A stretch of DNA of 64,000 nt from NCEH01 sp043195195 (GCF_043195195.1 NZ_JBAFWT010000006.1:62001-126000), one strand, 5' to 3'; numbered from the stretch's first letter, positions 9,595 to 19,724 are shown. The notes: generated by a model from the sequence alone, not told the origin. Numbers and translations: made by a program.

Positions 9595-9900
9595 TCAATC
9601 CTCGCGCGGCAGACCGAGGCGGTAGACACCCCGGAAATCCTGCGGGTCAACGGGCTTTCCCTTGCGATAGATCACCAATCGCCCCTCAAGCGCCAAGCGT
9701 ATCGCAACGCGGCGCACGGCGGGCAGAGCGCGCTGCCATTGGGCCTGCCCCATCAGGGCCACCGCCGCCTCCGCCGGCGCGATGGTCTTGGCTGGGTCCT
9801 GAGCGGCCAGCGTGAGGATCGCCCGGCCCACTTCTTCTTCAGAGGGGAGGGCCGCTTCCCCTGCGCCGTCCGGCGCCGTCGAGTTTTGCGCTTGGGTCAT
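9595..9900 (-). CDS. DUF3253 protein
   Basis: A small protein of about 101 residues. The region from about residue 22 to the end resembles DUF3253: a helical part (VGRAILTLAAQ), a conserved ARRVAIRLALEGRLVIYRKGKPVDP-like stretch and a FRGVYRL end. The fold is winged-helix-like, but no function is established. Starts at 9900 (ATG), 9915 (ATG) or 9930 (GTG) are possible; none has a strong ribosome site. Downstream it converges with the YdcF-like gene. Confidence 0.7.
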   Translation of the reverse strand: MTQAQNSTAPDGAGEAALPSEEEVGRAILTLAAQDPAKTIAPAEAAVALMGQAQWQRALPAVRRVAIRLALEGRLVIYRKGKPVDPQDFRGVYRLGLPRED

Positions 9901-10122
9901 GGCCTGCTGTGGCATCGCCGCCAGTTTCACGCAAGCCCATCTTATCAGGCTCGATGGTGGGGGCAGCCATGCGGTTTTCCCGGGTGCGGCGCAGCAAGAG
10001 GGGCTTGCTCTTTCGTTAGGAATTTCTTAGGTATTGTGACAAGCAGGTGGCCGGAATGAGCCCTGCCGCTAGGTTCCCAAGCGGAATTCAGTGCTTTCTC
10101 TCATCAACCACAGACAGTCATC

Positions 10123-10251
10123 ATGACCGTAAAAAGCGAACGATCCTGCTGGTGCGTCGCACGCACCGCCCTGGGCGTTGTTGTTGCAACCATTGCAGTG
10201 GTCTATCTCTTCGGCGGGTTCGATCCCGTCATCGTCGCTTCGATCCGCTGA
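10123..10251 (+). CDS. candidate small membrane protein, 42 aa
   Basis: An ATG-to-TGA frame of 42 codons between the DUF3253 gene and the GST gene. It encodes a basic, Cys-containing head (MTVKSERSCWCVAR) followed by about 20 hydrophobic residues (ALGVVVATIAVVYLFGG) and a short tail. This is the usual shape of a single-pass small membrane protein. No strong ribosome site is visible upstream and no family is recognised. Codon use is ordinary. The rest of the gap 9931-10296 shows nothing recognisable. Confidence 0.4.
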   Translation: MTVKSERSCWCVARTALGVVVATIAVVYLFGGFDPVIVASIR

Positions 10252-10296
10252 CGGCACGCGGCCCAGTCCCATAGGGTCCTGGGGAAAACAACCGCC

Positions 10297-10986
10297 ATGC
10301 CGTTGAAGCTGATCATCGGAAACAAGAATTATTCCTCATGGTCGATGCGGCCGTGGCTTGCCTTGCGCTCCGCCGGCATCGCCTTCGAGGAGCAGCGCAT
10401 CGCCATTGGAACGGATGCGTTCAAGGCCGCTCTGGCGCCTCTCGGCACCGCCGGCCGGGTTCCGGTTCTGGTGGATGGCGAGATCCCGGTGTGGGATTCC
10501 CTCGCCATCATCGCGCATGTGGCCGAAACCCATCCGAGCCGTCCGCTCTGGCCGACGCGTCCCGCCGCGCGGGCCTTCGCCCGGTCCGTCAGCGCCGAGA
10601 TGCACGCCTCGTTCCACCACCTGCGCCGCCATCTGCCCATGAATCTCTGGCGTCCGGTGGAGCCGCTAGCCCTTGCCGAGGGTGTGGAGCGGGATGTCGC
10701 CCGCGTCACCGCCATCTTCCGCGAGGCGCGCCAGCGCTTTGGCGGCGGCGGGGATTTCCTGTTCGGCGCGTTCTGCGCGGCGGACGCGATGTTTGCCCCC
10801 GTCGCGACACGCCTGCGCACCTATGCGGTTCCGCTCGACGATGTGAGCGAAGCCTATGTGGCCGCGATCCATGCCCAGCCGGATTTCATCACCTGGAAAG
10901 CCGAGGCGCTGCGCGAAAGCGAGGTGCTGGCCGAAGACGAGGTGGATTGGCCGCAGGTCAAGCGGGAACCGGCCGCCACCGCATGA
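10297..10986 (+). CDS. glutathione S-transferase family protein
   Basis: A 229-residue cytoplasmic GST-fold protein. The N-terminal thioredoxin-like domain begins LKLIIGNKNYSSWSMRPWL, a segment typical of a bacterial GST subgroup with a serine near the catalytic site. The conserved cis-proline region VPVLVDGEIPVWDSLAI follows. The all-helical C-terminal domain carries FLFGAFCAADAMFAPV. Its stop overlaps the start of the DUF1489 gene (ATGA), so the two are translated together. The substrate is unknown. Confidence 0.87.
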   Translation: MPLKLIIGNKNYSSWSMRPWLALRSAGIAFEEQRIAIGTDAFKAALAPLGTAGRVPVLVDGEIPVWDSLAIIAHVAETHPSRPLWPTRPAARAFARSVSAEMHASFHHLRRHLPMNLWRPVEPLALAEGVERDVARVTAIFREARQRFGGGGDFLFGAFCAADAMFAPVATRLRTYAVPLDDVSEAYVAAIHAQPDFITWKAEALRESEVLAEDEVDWPQVKREPAATA

Positions 10987-11522
10987 GCGCGAAATCCCCG
11001 GCCAAATCCGCAGTCTCCAAATCTCCCGCTGCGAAGGCAAAGGCATCGCCGGCCGCCTCGTCTGGGTCCGCCGTGGCGGCCGCCCAGCCTCTGCACCTCC
11101 TCAAGCTGTGCGTCGGCGCCGAATCGATCGAGGATCTGACCGACTGGATCGCCGAGCGCCTGGCCGACAAGGCGGCGCGCGGCCTGCCTGTGGAACACGG
11201 GCATATCACCCGCATGGTGCCCACCCGCACCGAGGAATTGCTCGGCGGCGGTTCGCTCTATTGGGTGATCAAGGGGGAGATTTCGTGCCGACAACGGCTG
11301 ATCGACATCCGCCCGTTCGTCGATGGCGAGGGCATCCGCCGCTGCACCCTGGTGCTGGACCCACAGGTGGTGCGCGTGGCGCCGCGTCCGCACCGCCCGT
11401 TCCAGGGCTGGCGTTATCTCAAAGATGCGGATGTGGCCGCCGATCTCGACGCGGCGGGCAAGGGGGCGGCGGGCCTGCCGGCGGAGATGGAGCGCGAATT
11501 GCGTTCGCTCGGGCTGCTGTAA
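10983..11522 (+). CDS. DUF1489 family protein
   Basis: A 179-residue protein matching the alphaproteobacterial DUF1489 family. A Lys/Ala/Ser-rich low-complexity N-terminus (about 30 residues) precedes the domain, which starts HLLKLCVGAESIEDL and includes the conserved HITRMVPTR, GSLYWVIKGEISCRQ and PHRPFQGWRYL segments. The family has no established function. The start at 10983 overlaps the GST stop codon, which indicates translational coupling. A longer open frame upstream is only the shadow of the GST gene. Confidence 0.82.
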   Translation: MSAKSPAKSAVSKSPAAKAKASPAASSGSAVAAAQPLHLLKLCVGAESIEDLTDWIAERLADKAARGLPVEHGHITRMVPTRTEELLGGGSLYWVIKGEISCRQRLIDIRPFVDGEGIRRCTLVLDPQVVRVAPRPHRPFQGWRYLKDADVAADLDAAGKGAAGLPAEMERELRSLGLL

Positions 11523-11548
11523 GCGGGTCGGACTCCCCTCGCTCTCTT

Positions 11549-11672
11549 CCCCCTCCCTAACCCTCCCCCGGCAAGCGGGAGAGGGGACAAGGCGGTGTCG
11601 CGGGAAAATCCTTGCGTCGCGCAGCGCCATCCGCTCCCTCTCCCGCTTGCCGGGGGAGGGCTGGGGAGGGGG
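11549..11672. repeat. gapped inverted repeat with CCCTCCCC-rich arms
   Basis: Two arms of about 37 bp (11549-11586 and 11636-11672) are near-perfect reverse complements, each holding the core CCGGCAAGCGGGAGAGGG or its complement. They are separated by about 49 bp. Arms of this composition are common intergenic repeats in Rhizobiales genomes. The element sits between the convergent DUF1489 and sseA genes, where it could form a large stem-loop and end transcription from both sides. Confidence 0.8.
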
Positions 11673-11694
11673 CCTTCCGAGCGAGGGCCGAGCC

Positions 11695-12540
11695 TTATTC
11701 CGGCCCGGTGGCTACCGGCTTGCCGGCGGAAGCCCATTCCGCCCAGGAGCCGTCATAGAGCGCATGCGGGCGCTTGCCGATGCTGTCCAAAGCCAACCAC
11801 AGGATGGCCGCGGAAACCCCCGAACCGCAGCTCGTGATGACTGGACGGGAGAGATCCACGCCGGCCTCTTCCAAAGCGGCACGCAATGCTGCGGGCTCGG
11901 CCAGATGGCCGTCCTTGACGATCTCGCTGAAGGGCAGGTTGAGGCTACCGGGGATATGGCCGGAAGCGATCCCCGCGCGCGGCTCCGGTGCCTCGCCGCG
12001 GAAGCGGGCGGCAGGACGCGCATCCAGCACCTGGCTCGTTCCAGCGGTCAGCGCCCGCTCCACCTGTGCGAGGTCGGCGATGATGGAGCGATCAAGCCGG
12101 GCCATGAAGGACGCGGGCGGGCGGGCGGAGACACCGCTCTCGGTGTCCCGCCCCTCGGCCATCCATTGCGGCAAGCCGCCATCGAGAATCATCACCTCTG
12201 CCGCCCCGAAGGCGCGGAACGTCCACCAAATGCGGGCCGCAGAGAACAGCCCGAGTTGGTCATAGACCACAATCCGCAGCCCATCGCCGATGCCCAGCTT
12301 GCCCACCGCCGAGGAGAAGGCGAGGGCGTCCGGCAGCATGTGGGGCAAGTCGCTGGACTGGTCGGAAATCGCGTCGATGTCGAAGAACACGGCGCCGGGA
12401 ATGTGATGCTCCAGGAACTCCGCCTTGCCGTTGCGCCCGGTCGGCGGCAAGTGCCAGGAGCCGTCCACGATCACCAGATCCGGAGCGCTGAGATTGTCCG
12501 CGAGCCATTGAGTCGAGACGAGATACGGCGAGGAGGTCAT
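11695..12540 (-). CDS. sseA: 3-mercaptopyruvate sulfurtransferase
   Basis: A two-domain rhodanese-type enzyme of 281 residues that transfers sulfur from 3-mercaptopyruvate to thiol acceptors or cyanide. The N-terminal domain shows YLVSTQWLADNL and VVYDQLGLFSAARIWW. The catalytic loop in the C-terminal domain reads CGSGVSA, the mercaptopyruvate-type active-site loop rather than the rhodanese CRKGVT loop. It lies 35 bp downstream of cysK on the same strand, so a shared transcript for cysteine sulfur metabolism is likely. Confidence 0.9.
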   Translation of the reverse strand: MTSSPYLVSTQWLADNLSAPDLVIVDGSWHLPPTGRNGKAEFLEHHIPGAVFFDIDAISDQSSDLPHMLPDALAFSSAVGKLGIGDGLRIVVYDQLGLFSAARIWWTFRAFGAAEVMILDGGLPQWMAEGRDTESGVSARPPASFMARLDRSIIADLAQVERALTAGTSQVLDARPAARFRGEAPEPRAGIASGHIPGSLNLPFSEIVKDGHLAEPAALRAALEEAGVDLSRPVITSCGSGVSAAILWLALDSIGKRPHALYDGSWAEWASAGKPVATGPE

Positions 12541-12575
12541 GAAGGGCGTTCCGCGTTGAGGGAAGGGCGGTGGGA

Positions 12576-13607
12576 TCAGACGAGAACGTTCGGGACCTCA
12601 GTCTTGCGCTCCAGCCAGCCCGGTACGGGAAGGTCCTTGGAACGCAGAAACTCGGGGTTGAACAGCTTGGACTGATAGCGCGTGCCGTAGTCGCAGAGAA
12701 TGGTGACGATGGTGTGCCCTGGGCCCAGGTCCTTCGCGAGGCGGATCGCGCCGGCGACGTTGATGCCTGACGAGCCGCCGAGACACAGGCCCTCGTGCTC
12801 CAGCAGGTCGAACACGATCTGCACCGCCTCGGCGTCCGGGATCTGGTAGGCGAAGTCCACCGGGGCGTCCACGAGGTTCGCGGTGATGCGCCCCTGGCCG
12901 ATGCCCTCGGTTATGGACGAGCCTTCCGCGTGCAGCACGCCGGTGGTGTAATAGGAATAGAGCGCGGCGCCGAACGGATCGGCCAGGGCGATCTTGATGT
13001 TGGGATTGCGCGCCTTCAGCGCCGTGCCGATGCCCGCCAGCGTGCCGCCCGTGCCGACCGCGCACACAAAGCCATTCACCTTGCCGTCGGTCTGATCGTA
13101 GATTTCAGGCCCGGTGGTGTCGAAATGGGCCTGGCGATTGGCGACATTGTCGAACTGGTTGGCCCAGACAGCGCCGTTCGGCTCAGTCTTGGCGAGCGTT
13201 TCGGCGAGCCGCCCCGAGACCTTCACGTAATTGTTCGGGTTGGAATAGGGCACCGCAGGCACCTCCACCAGCGTAGCGCCGGCGAGCCGCAGCATGTCCT
13301 TCTTTTCCTGAGACTGGGTCTCGGGAATGACGATCACGGTTTTGAAGCCGAACGGCGCAGCCACCAGCGCCAGCCCGATGCCTGTATTGCCCGCAGTGCC
13401 TTCCACGATCACGCCGCCGGGCTGAAGCGTGCCCTTGGCGATGGCATCCTGAATGATGCCGAGCGCGGCCCGGTCTTTCACCGATTGGCCCGGATTGAGG
13501 AATTCGGCCTTGCCAAGGATGGTGCACCCGGTCTCCTCGGACGCCTTCTTCAGGCGGATGAGCGGCGTGTGGCCGATGGATTCTACAAGGCCGTTACGTA
13601 TATGCAT
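12576..13607 (-). CDS. cysK: cysteine synthase A
   Basis: A PLP enzyme that makes L-cysteine from O-acetylserine and sulfide. Length is 343 residues. The PLP lysine is in the motif NPGQSVKDRAA, the substrate loop in EGTAGNTGIGLA and the phosphate-binding loop in CAVGTGGTLAGIG. The ATG at 13607 is preferred to an upstream in-frame TTG at 13637. The C-terminal extension (SKLFNPEFLRSKDLPVPGWL) is shared with alphaproteobacterial members. Downstream, sseA is close on the same strand. Confidence 0.92.
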   Translation of the reverse strand: MHIRNGLVESIGHTPLIRLKKASEETGCTILGKAEFLNPGQSVKDRAALGIIQDAIAKGTLQPGGVIVEGTAGNTGIGLALVAAPFGFKTVIVIPETQSQEKKDMLRLAGATLVEVPAVPYSNPNNYVKVSGRLAETLAKTEPNGAVWANQFDNVANRQAHFDTTGPEIYDQTDGKVNGFVCAVGTGGTLAGIGTALKARNPNIKIALADPFGAALYSYYTTGVLHAEGSSITEGIGQGRITANLVDAPVDFAYQIPDAEAVQIVFDLLEHEGLCLGGSSGINVAGAIRLAKDLGPGHTIVTILCDYGTRYQSKLFNPEFLRSKDLPVPGWLERKTEVPNVLV

Positions 13608-13689
13608 GGAATAACCGGGCTCCAGATGGCGGGGCAAACGTTACCGAACGCTCCGGGGAGCGGCAACCGCCAACCCGTCGCATGGTCGT

Positions 13690-15135
13690 TCAGCCACCTT
13701 TGATCTGCGCGAAAGCCTCCAGAGCCCGAGCTCGCGCCAAGACATGATCCACGACAGGATACGGGTAATTGTGACCGAGCCTGACGCCGGCCTTCGCGAG
13801 CTCCGCAGGCGGAGCGGTCCAGGGTTTGTGAATCAAGGTTAAAGGCAATTGAGCGAGTTCCGGCACGAAGGTTCGCACATAAAGCGCGTCAGGATCGAAT
13901 TTCTCACCTTGCAGGACCGGATTGAAAATCCGGAAATAGGGTGCGGCATCTACCCCAGTGCCGGCAACCCATTGCCAGTTGCCCGGATTGCTCGCGGGGT
14001 CGGCATCCACAAGCGTGTCCCAGAACCAGCGTTCGCCGTCGCGCCAATCCAGCAGCAGATGCTTCGTGAGAAAGGAAGCGGCGACCATCCGCACGCGATT
14101 GTGGATCCACCCTGTCTGCCAGAGCTGACGCATGGCGGCATCGATTATGGGATAGCCGGTCCGTCCCAGTTGCCAGGCTTCAAGGTCTGCCGGCGCTTCA
14201 CGCCAGGGGAAGCCATCGAACGCAGCCTGCAGGTTTCGCTCGGCAAGATCGGGAGCTTGGTCGAGGATATGGTGATTGAACTCACGCCAATAGAGTTCCG
14301 CCTCGAACTTTTCGACATCGCGAAGGGGAATGTCGCTCGCTTCGCCTGCGGAATGGAGCGCCTGAAGCACCTGCCGGGGCGAAATTTCGCCCCAGCGCAG
14401 ATGGGGGGAAAGGCGCGAGACATGCGCGCGCCCGGGATGGTCCCTCAATTCGCCATAGCCGCGCAGTCCGCTCGCAAGGAATTCCTGCAGCCTTATATGC
14501 GCGGCTGCCTCACCAACCTGCCACGTCGCCCTCAGTCCGCCGGCCCAATCGGGATGGCGGGGCTCCAGGCCCCATGCATCCAAGTCATCGCTGGCGACGT
14601 CATGCTGAAACGCGACCAGCTTCGATGGAGGAGGGAGAGCGGCCTTCAAGGTGCGCTCCTTGAGGGCCGCACGGTGAAAGGCCGAGAAAGTGCGGGGCAA
14701 GCTGCCCATGGCTGTAAGCACCGTCCCGAGCTCGTGCAGCAGGTGGCCGTTAAACAGGCGGGCCTCGCGATCCTGCCTGCGCAACGCGTCAGCAACCGCT
14801 TCGTCTATGCCGCGCTCCGCCTTGCCCGTGCGGCTGTTCAGGGCAATGAGGGCGGCTCCAAGCTCCTGCGCAAGGGCGGGAATGATGCGTTCCGCTTTGC
14901 CACGACGTAAAATCAAGCGGCTTCCGCTGCGTCGCAATTCGCCATCGAGCGCCTTGATCGACTGCGCGAGCCACCAGCGTGCCGCCCCGCCCAGCGCACG
15001 CCCTGCAGGGGGCTGGTCCTCCAGAATATAAACTGCAGCAACCGGCCGGCCGTCGCGGGCGGCGCAGGAGAGTGCGGGATTATCGCTGAGTCGGAGGTCG
15101 TCGCGAAACCAGACGAGGGCAGGGGAGGCGGGCAT
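13690..15135 (-). CDS. phrB: deoxyribodipyrimidine photolyase
   Basis: A light-driven DNA repair enzyme that splits cyclobutane pyrimidine dimers, 481 residues. The N-terminal antenna-binding domain begins LVWFRDDLRLSDNPAL. The C-terminal FAD domain holds ELYWREFNHHIL, GRTGYPIIDAAMRQL, the WIHNRVRM segment and the highly conserved run around NPGNWQWVAGTG, typical of class I photolyases. A cryptochrome role cannot be fully excluded, but the bacterial context favours repair. The ATG at 15135 is preferred to a GTG one codon upstream. Confidence 0.93.
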   Translation of the reverse strand: MPASPALVWFRDDLRLSDNPALSCAARDGRPVAAVYILEDQPPAGRALGGAARWWLAQSIKALDGELRRSGSRLILRRGKAERIIPALAQELGAALIALNSRTGKAERGIDEAVADALRRQDREARLFNGHLLHELGTVLTAMGSLPRTFSAFHRAALKERTLKAALPPPSKLVAFQHDVASDDLDAWGLEPRHPDWAGGLRATWQVGEAAAHIRLQEFLASGLRGYGELRDHPGRAHVSRLSPHLRWGEISPRQVLQALHSAGEASDIPLRDVEKFEAELYWREFNHHILDQAPDLAERNLQAAFDGFPWREAPADLEAWQLGRTGYPIIDAAMRQLWQTGWIHNRVRMVAASFLTKHLLLDWRDGERWFWDTLVDADPASNPGNWQWVAGTGVDAAPYFRIFNPVLQGEKFDPDALYVRTFVPELAQLPLTLIHKPWTAPPAELAKAGVRLGHNYPYPVVDHVLARARALEAFAQIKGG

Positions 15136-15246
15136 CACGTACCGTACAGAACCTTTTGGAGCGAAGCATGGCTGCCGCGGTGCGGCCGGCTACCCTTCGC
15201 GATTGCGAGAGCTATAGTCAGGCGATGTATCGAGGGGGAGGGCCGG

Positions 15247-16191
15247 GTGGTCGATTTCAAGCCGGACTTGAGACAGGTGGTGGCGGAGATCGCCACAGAG
15301 ATGGCACGACAGGCCGAGCGTGGGACGGTGGCGAGCTATATTCCGGAGCTTGCGAAGGTGTCGCCCGATCAGTTCGCGATCGCCGTCACCACGGATGATG
15401 GGGAGGTGATCTGCGCGGGAGACGCTGAAACCCGCTTTTCCATCCAGAGCATTTCGAAAGTGTTCACCCTCACCCTCGCGTTGGGGCAATTGGGTGACAA
15501 CCTGTGGAACAGGGTCGGGCGAGAACCCTCCGGCAACGCCTTCAATTCGATCGTCCAGCTCGAATATGAAAAGGGAAAGCCGCGCAATCCCTTCATCAAT
15601 GCCGGCGCGATCGCCGTTACCGATGTGCTGCTCTCCGGCCATCAGCCGCGCGAGGCCCTCGGCTCCATTCTGCGCTTTATCCGCTTTATCGCTGATGACG
15701 AGGATATTGCGATCGACGAGAATGTGGCCCGCTCCGAGAAGCAGACCGGTTTTCTCAATACTGCGCTCGCCAATTACATGCGGGCCTTCAATGTGCTGGA
15801 ACACCCCGTGGACCACGCGCTCGGGGTCTATTTCCACCATTGCGCCATCACCATGACCACACGCCAGTTGGCCATGGCCGGGCGCTATATCGCCTTCGGC
15901 GGGAAGATTCCAACCACCGGCCGGACGGTGGTGACCTCTGAGCGAGCCCGACGCATTGCTGCGCTGATGCTGACGTGTGGGCATTATGACGGCTCGGGCG
16001 ACTTTGCCTTTCGTGTCGGCCTGCCGGGAAAGAGCGGCGTTGGCGGCGGTATTCTTGCCGTGGCGCCTGGGAAGGCATCGATCGCGGTTTGGTCGCCGGG
16101 GCTCGACCGCTTCGGTAATTCGGTCCTCGGATCGATTGCCCTAGAAAAGCTGGCGAAGGCGATGCGCTGGTCTGTCTTCGGCAGCGGCTGA
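15247..16191 (+). CDS. glsA: glutaminase
   Basis: Hydrolyses L-glutamine to glutamate and ammonia; serine-dependent beta-lactamase fold, 314 residues. The catalytic Ser-x-x-Lys is in FSIQSISKVFTL. Other conserved segments are RVGREPSGNAFNS, NPFINAGAI, the Asn/Tyr-containing ANYMRAFNVLE and the end motif KSGVGGGILAV. The start is GTG with GGGGGAGGG just upstream; no ATG occurs before the conserved region. It stands alone between convergent neighbours. Confidence 0.93.
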   Translation: MVDFKPDLRQVVAEIATEMARQAERGTVASYIPELAKVSPDQFAIAVTTDDGEVICAGDAETRFSIQSISKVFTLTLALGQLGDNLWNRVGREPSGNAFNSIVQLEYEKGKPRNPFINAGAIAVTDVLLSGHQPREALGSILRFIRFIADDEDIAIDENVARSEKQTGFLNTALANYMRAFNVLEHPVDHALGVYFHHCAITMTTRQLAMAGRYIAFGGKIPTTGRTVVTSERARRIAALMLTCGHYDGSGDFAFRVGLPGKSGVGGGILAVAPGKASIAVWSPGLDRFGNSVLGSIALEKLAKAMRWSVFGSG

Positions 16192-16250
16192 TCGGGCGGC
16201 AGCGAAGCGCACGACGCACTCGGTTGCGCGCCGCGGCCTGGCTTCGTGGA

Positions 16251-17042
<792 letters not shown>

Positions 17043-17265
17043 GAAGCTGCCTTAAATTTCCAATTCGTGTCCTCGGCAACCTACCGCTTCTCCCAAGCAC
17101 GCACCATTGCAGCCGCGCGACATGAGGATTGCGCATGCGCGCATAATGCAGCGCAGATCAAAGAACGGGCGGTCGCGATAGAGTTATTGGTCCGTCGGGC
17201 GCAGCAAAGAGGCCGGACGAAATGTGGAAACGCTCGCAGTATCAAGCCACTCCTGAGACAGGTGG

Positions 17266-17340
17266 TGGCTCCCCGGGCCGGATTCGAACCAGCGACCAAC
17301 CGGTTAACAGCCGGTTGCTCTACCACTGAGCTACCGGGGA
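17266..17340 (-). tRNA. tRNA-Asn(GTT)
   Basis: A 75-nt cloverleaf on the minus strand, including encoded CCA at 17266-17268. Acceptor TCCCCGG pairs with CCGGGGA, the anticodon loop holds GTT, and the T loop reads TTCGAAT. Confidence 0.95.
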
Positions 17341-17427
17341 ACAGGTGCTCACTTGCGAGGCCGGCGATATAGCAACCGTGTGCCGGCTTGTGAAGACATA
17401 AACCGAGAGAATTGCGCGGGACAAGCG

Positions 17428-17457
17428 AAAAGCCTGGGGGTATGTCCCCCAAGCCTT
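17428..17457 (-). terminator. terminator of the ABC exporter gene
   Basis: An imperfect hairpin with six G-C-rich pairs (TGGGGG/CCCCCA) lies 15 bp past the minus-strand stop codon at 17472. On the transcript it is followed by GGCTTTTCGCTT, a weak U-rich tail. Confidence 0.55.
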
Positions 17458-17471
17458 TGATTTTTAACGGC

Positions 17472-19301
17472 TCACGCCGAGAGAAGGGCAGGGGCCTCTG
17501 CGGCCTTGTCCTTGTGCTCGTTCTCGTGGGCGAATTGCATTTGGTAGAAGCTGAAATACCGGCCGCGCTTGGCCATCAGCTCCTCATGACGACCGCTCTC
17601 GACCACGCGCCCGCCGTCCACCACGCAAATCTTGTCGGCGCGCACGATGGTCTGGAGACGATGAGCGATGACGATGGTGGTCCGTCGGCTCTGAAGGGCC
17701 ACCAGGGCCTTCTGAACCTCCGCCTCCGACTCGCTGTCCAGCGCTGCAGTGGCCTCGTCCAGAAGCAGGATGGGCGCATTCTTCAGGAAGGCGCGAGAGA
17801 TCGCGATACGCTGGCGCTGGCCGCCGGAGAGCTGGGCGCCGTGCTCGCCGACCTGGGTATCGTACCCATGCTCGAAGCCCATGATGAAGTCGTGGGCATG
17901 GGCCGCCTTTGCCGCTTCGATGATTTCCTCATCGCTGGCATCGGGTCGCCCGAACCCGATGTTTTCCTTCACCGTCCCGGAGAACAGATAGACGTCCTGG
18001 CTGACCAGGGCAGAGGCCGCGCGCACAGATATGCGCTTGAACTTCGTCACATCGTGCCCGTCGATCGAAACGGTGCCGGTTGTGGGAGTGTAGAAGCGCT
18101 CGATCAGGCTGATAATAGTGCTTTTTCCACCGCCGGAGGTGCCCACAAGAGCGGTCGTCTGGCCGGGCTCGGCGGCGAGAGAAATGCTGCGCAGAACGGG
18201 TTCGCCGGGACGATAGGCGAATTCCACCTCGTTGAAATCCACTCGGCCGGGGCCGACGGGTAGAAGCGGCATGTCCGCCGGCTCCTGCTCGGCACCCGGC
18301 GTGTCGAGGATCTCGAACAGCATGTTCGTGCCCACCATCATCCCGGCCAGCTCAACTTGGAACCGGGAGAGCCGCTTGGCGGGTTCGTAGGCCAGCAAGA
18401 GAGCGGTGAGCACCGAGAAGAACTCGCCGGGGGTCTTGTTCAGCACCACGACGTTGTAGCCGGCATAAAGAATCACGCCGGCGATGGCGAAGCCGCCCAA
18501 CGTCTCCATCAGCGGGCTCGACTTGGCCTGGGTCTTCATCAAATTGTTGGAGGCACGCTCCACGTCGTCCACGTAACTGTAGACGCGCCCCCGCATGATT
18601 GTTTCCAGCGTATAGGCCTTCACCGTCCGCACGCCCTGGATGAATTCCATGGCGGTGGTGTTGAGCTTGATGCCGCTCGCGAACTCGCGCTTGAAGATGT
18701 TCTTTGCCTTCTTCACCAGCTTGCGGGTGCCCATCACCGCGATCGGCATCACAACTAAGGCGACGATGGCGAGGAAGGGGTCCTGGATGATGGCGACCGA
18801 AACCAACGCGATCAGCGACAGAAAATCTCTGCCGATGGAGGTGATGACGAGGTTCAGCGCATCCCGCGCCGAATTTGCCCCGATGGAAAAGCGCATCGTG
18901 ATGTCGGCTGTGTGCCGGGCGGCGTAATAGCTCACGTCCTGATTCAGCAGCCGATCAAAGATCCGCTTCTGATTGTCGGCGACGATTCGATTGCCAACCT
19001 TCGCCATGGTCACTGACTGGGCGTAGGCGGACACACCCTTGACGGTCGAAAGCAACATCATGGCAATCGCCACCGCCCACACCGCTTCGGCAGTGGGGGA
19101 GACGAAAATGGAATCAACGGCTGATTTCATCAGATAGGCCATGGCGCCAGTTGAAGCCGCCATAAGCCCCATGAAACTGAACGCCGTCGCGTAGCCCTTC
19201 CAGTGACGTCGGCCGTCGGAGATGAAAAGGCGATGGATGAGCCGCGAGGTCTCATCTTTTTGCATGTACGCGCCAAGGCGCTTCAGCGGCGAAAAGCTCA
19301 T
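17472..19301 (-). CDS. MsbA-type ABC exporter, fused membrane and ATPase domains
   Basis: A 609-residue half-transporter that works as a homodimer in the inner membrane. Six membrane helices occupy residues about 35-325. The nucleotide-binding domain shows Walker A GTSGGGKST, Q-loop LVSQDVYLFSG, signature LSGGQRQR, Walker B ILLLDEATAALD and the H-loop IAHRL. Sequence and layout fit the lipid A/lipid flippase MsbA group, but drug or other lipid exporters of the same class look alike, so no symbol is given. It lies between tRNA-Asn and tRNA-Cys, both on the same strand. Confidence 0.88.
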   Translation of the reverse strand: MSFSPLKRLGAYMQKDETSRLIHRLFISDGRRHWKGYATAFSFMGLMAASTGAMAYLMKSAVDSIFVSPTAEAVWAVAIAMMLLSTVKGVSAYAQSVTMAKVGNRIVADNQKRIFDRLLNQDVSYYAARHTADITMRFSIGANSARDALNLVITSIGRDFLSLIALVSVAIIQDPFLAIVALVVMPIAVMGTRKLVKKAKNIFKREFASGIKLNTTAMEFIQGVRTVKAYTLETIMRGRVYSYVDDVERASNNLMKTQAKSSPLMETLGGFAIAGVILYAGYNVVVLNKTPGEFFSVLTALLLAYEPAKRLSRFQVELAGMMVGTNMLFEILDTPGAEQEPADMPLLPVGPGRVDFNEVEFAYRPGEPVLRSISLAAEPGQTTALVGTSGGGKSTIISLIERFYTPTTGTVSIDGHDVTKFKRISVRAASALVSQDVYLFSGTVKENIGFGRPDASDEEIIEAAKAAHAHDFIMGFEHGYDTQVGEHGAQLSGGQRQRIAISRAFLKNAPILLLDEATAALDSESEAEVQKALVALQSRRTTIVIAHRLQTIVRADKICVVDGGRVVESGRHEELMAKRGRYFSFYQMQFAHENEHKDKAAEAPALLSA

Positions 19302-19421
19302 CTAAATCTCCGGGCACGAGCCGCGTGCCACGCCCATGCTTCGCCATCATAGCGGCGGTTCAATTTCGTGCATCCTGGCGAGACGGGCATCGCAAAAAGG
19401 GCATTGGGCCGCGCACGAAAC

Positions 19422-19495
19422 TGGAGGCCACGCCCGGAATCGAACCGGGGTGCACGGATTTGCAGTCCGCTGCGTAACCACTCCGCCACGTGGCC
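19422..19495 (-). tRNA. tRNA-Cys(GCA)
   Basis: A 74-nt minus-strand cloverleaf: acceptor GGCCACG pairs with CGTGGCC, the discriminator is U as usual for Cys, the anticodon loop holds GCA, the T loop is TTCGATT and CCA is encoded at 19422-19424. Confidence 0.95.
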
Positions 19496-19724
19496 TCGTA
19501 GCGGCGCTAACTAAAGCAGGAAGTCCCGGGGGGCAAGAGGGGCCTGTGGGAAGAGCCCCGGGCCAGGTGTCGTTCTGCGCCTCTCGAACCTCGAAATCGA
19601 GCCGGCACGGCGCTGGTGGGCGCGACAAGGAAGCTCAACCGTGGCGCTTGCGCAGGAGCTGACCTTCCGGCAAGCCACCCGCATTCCGTCTCGCGGAAGA
19701 CGGAAACACCGGGAGACCAAGTCC

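Noticed and set aside
17266..19495. tRNA-Asn and tRNA-Cys as possible attachment sites of an integrated element
   Set aside because: The region between them is one core-type ABC exporter; no integrase or duplicated tRNA end is seen.
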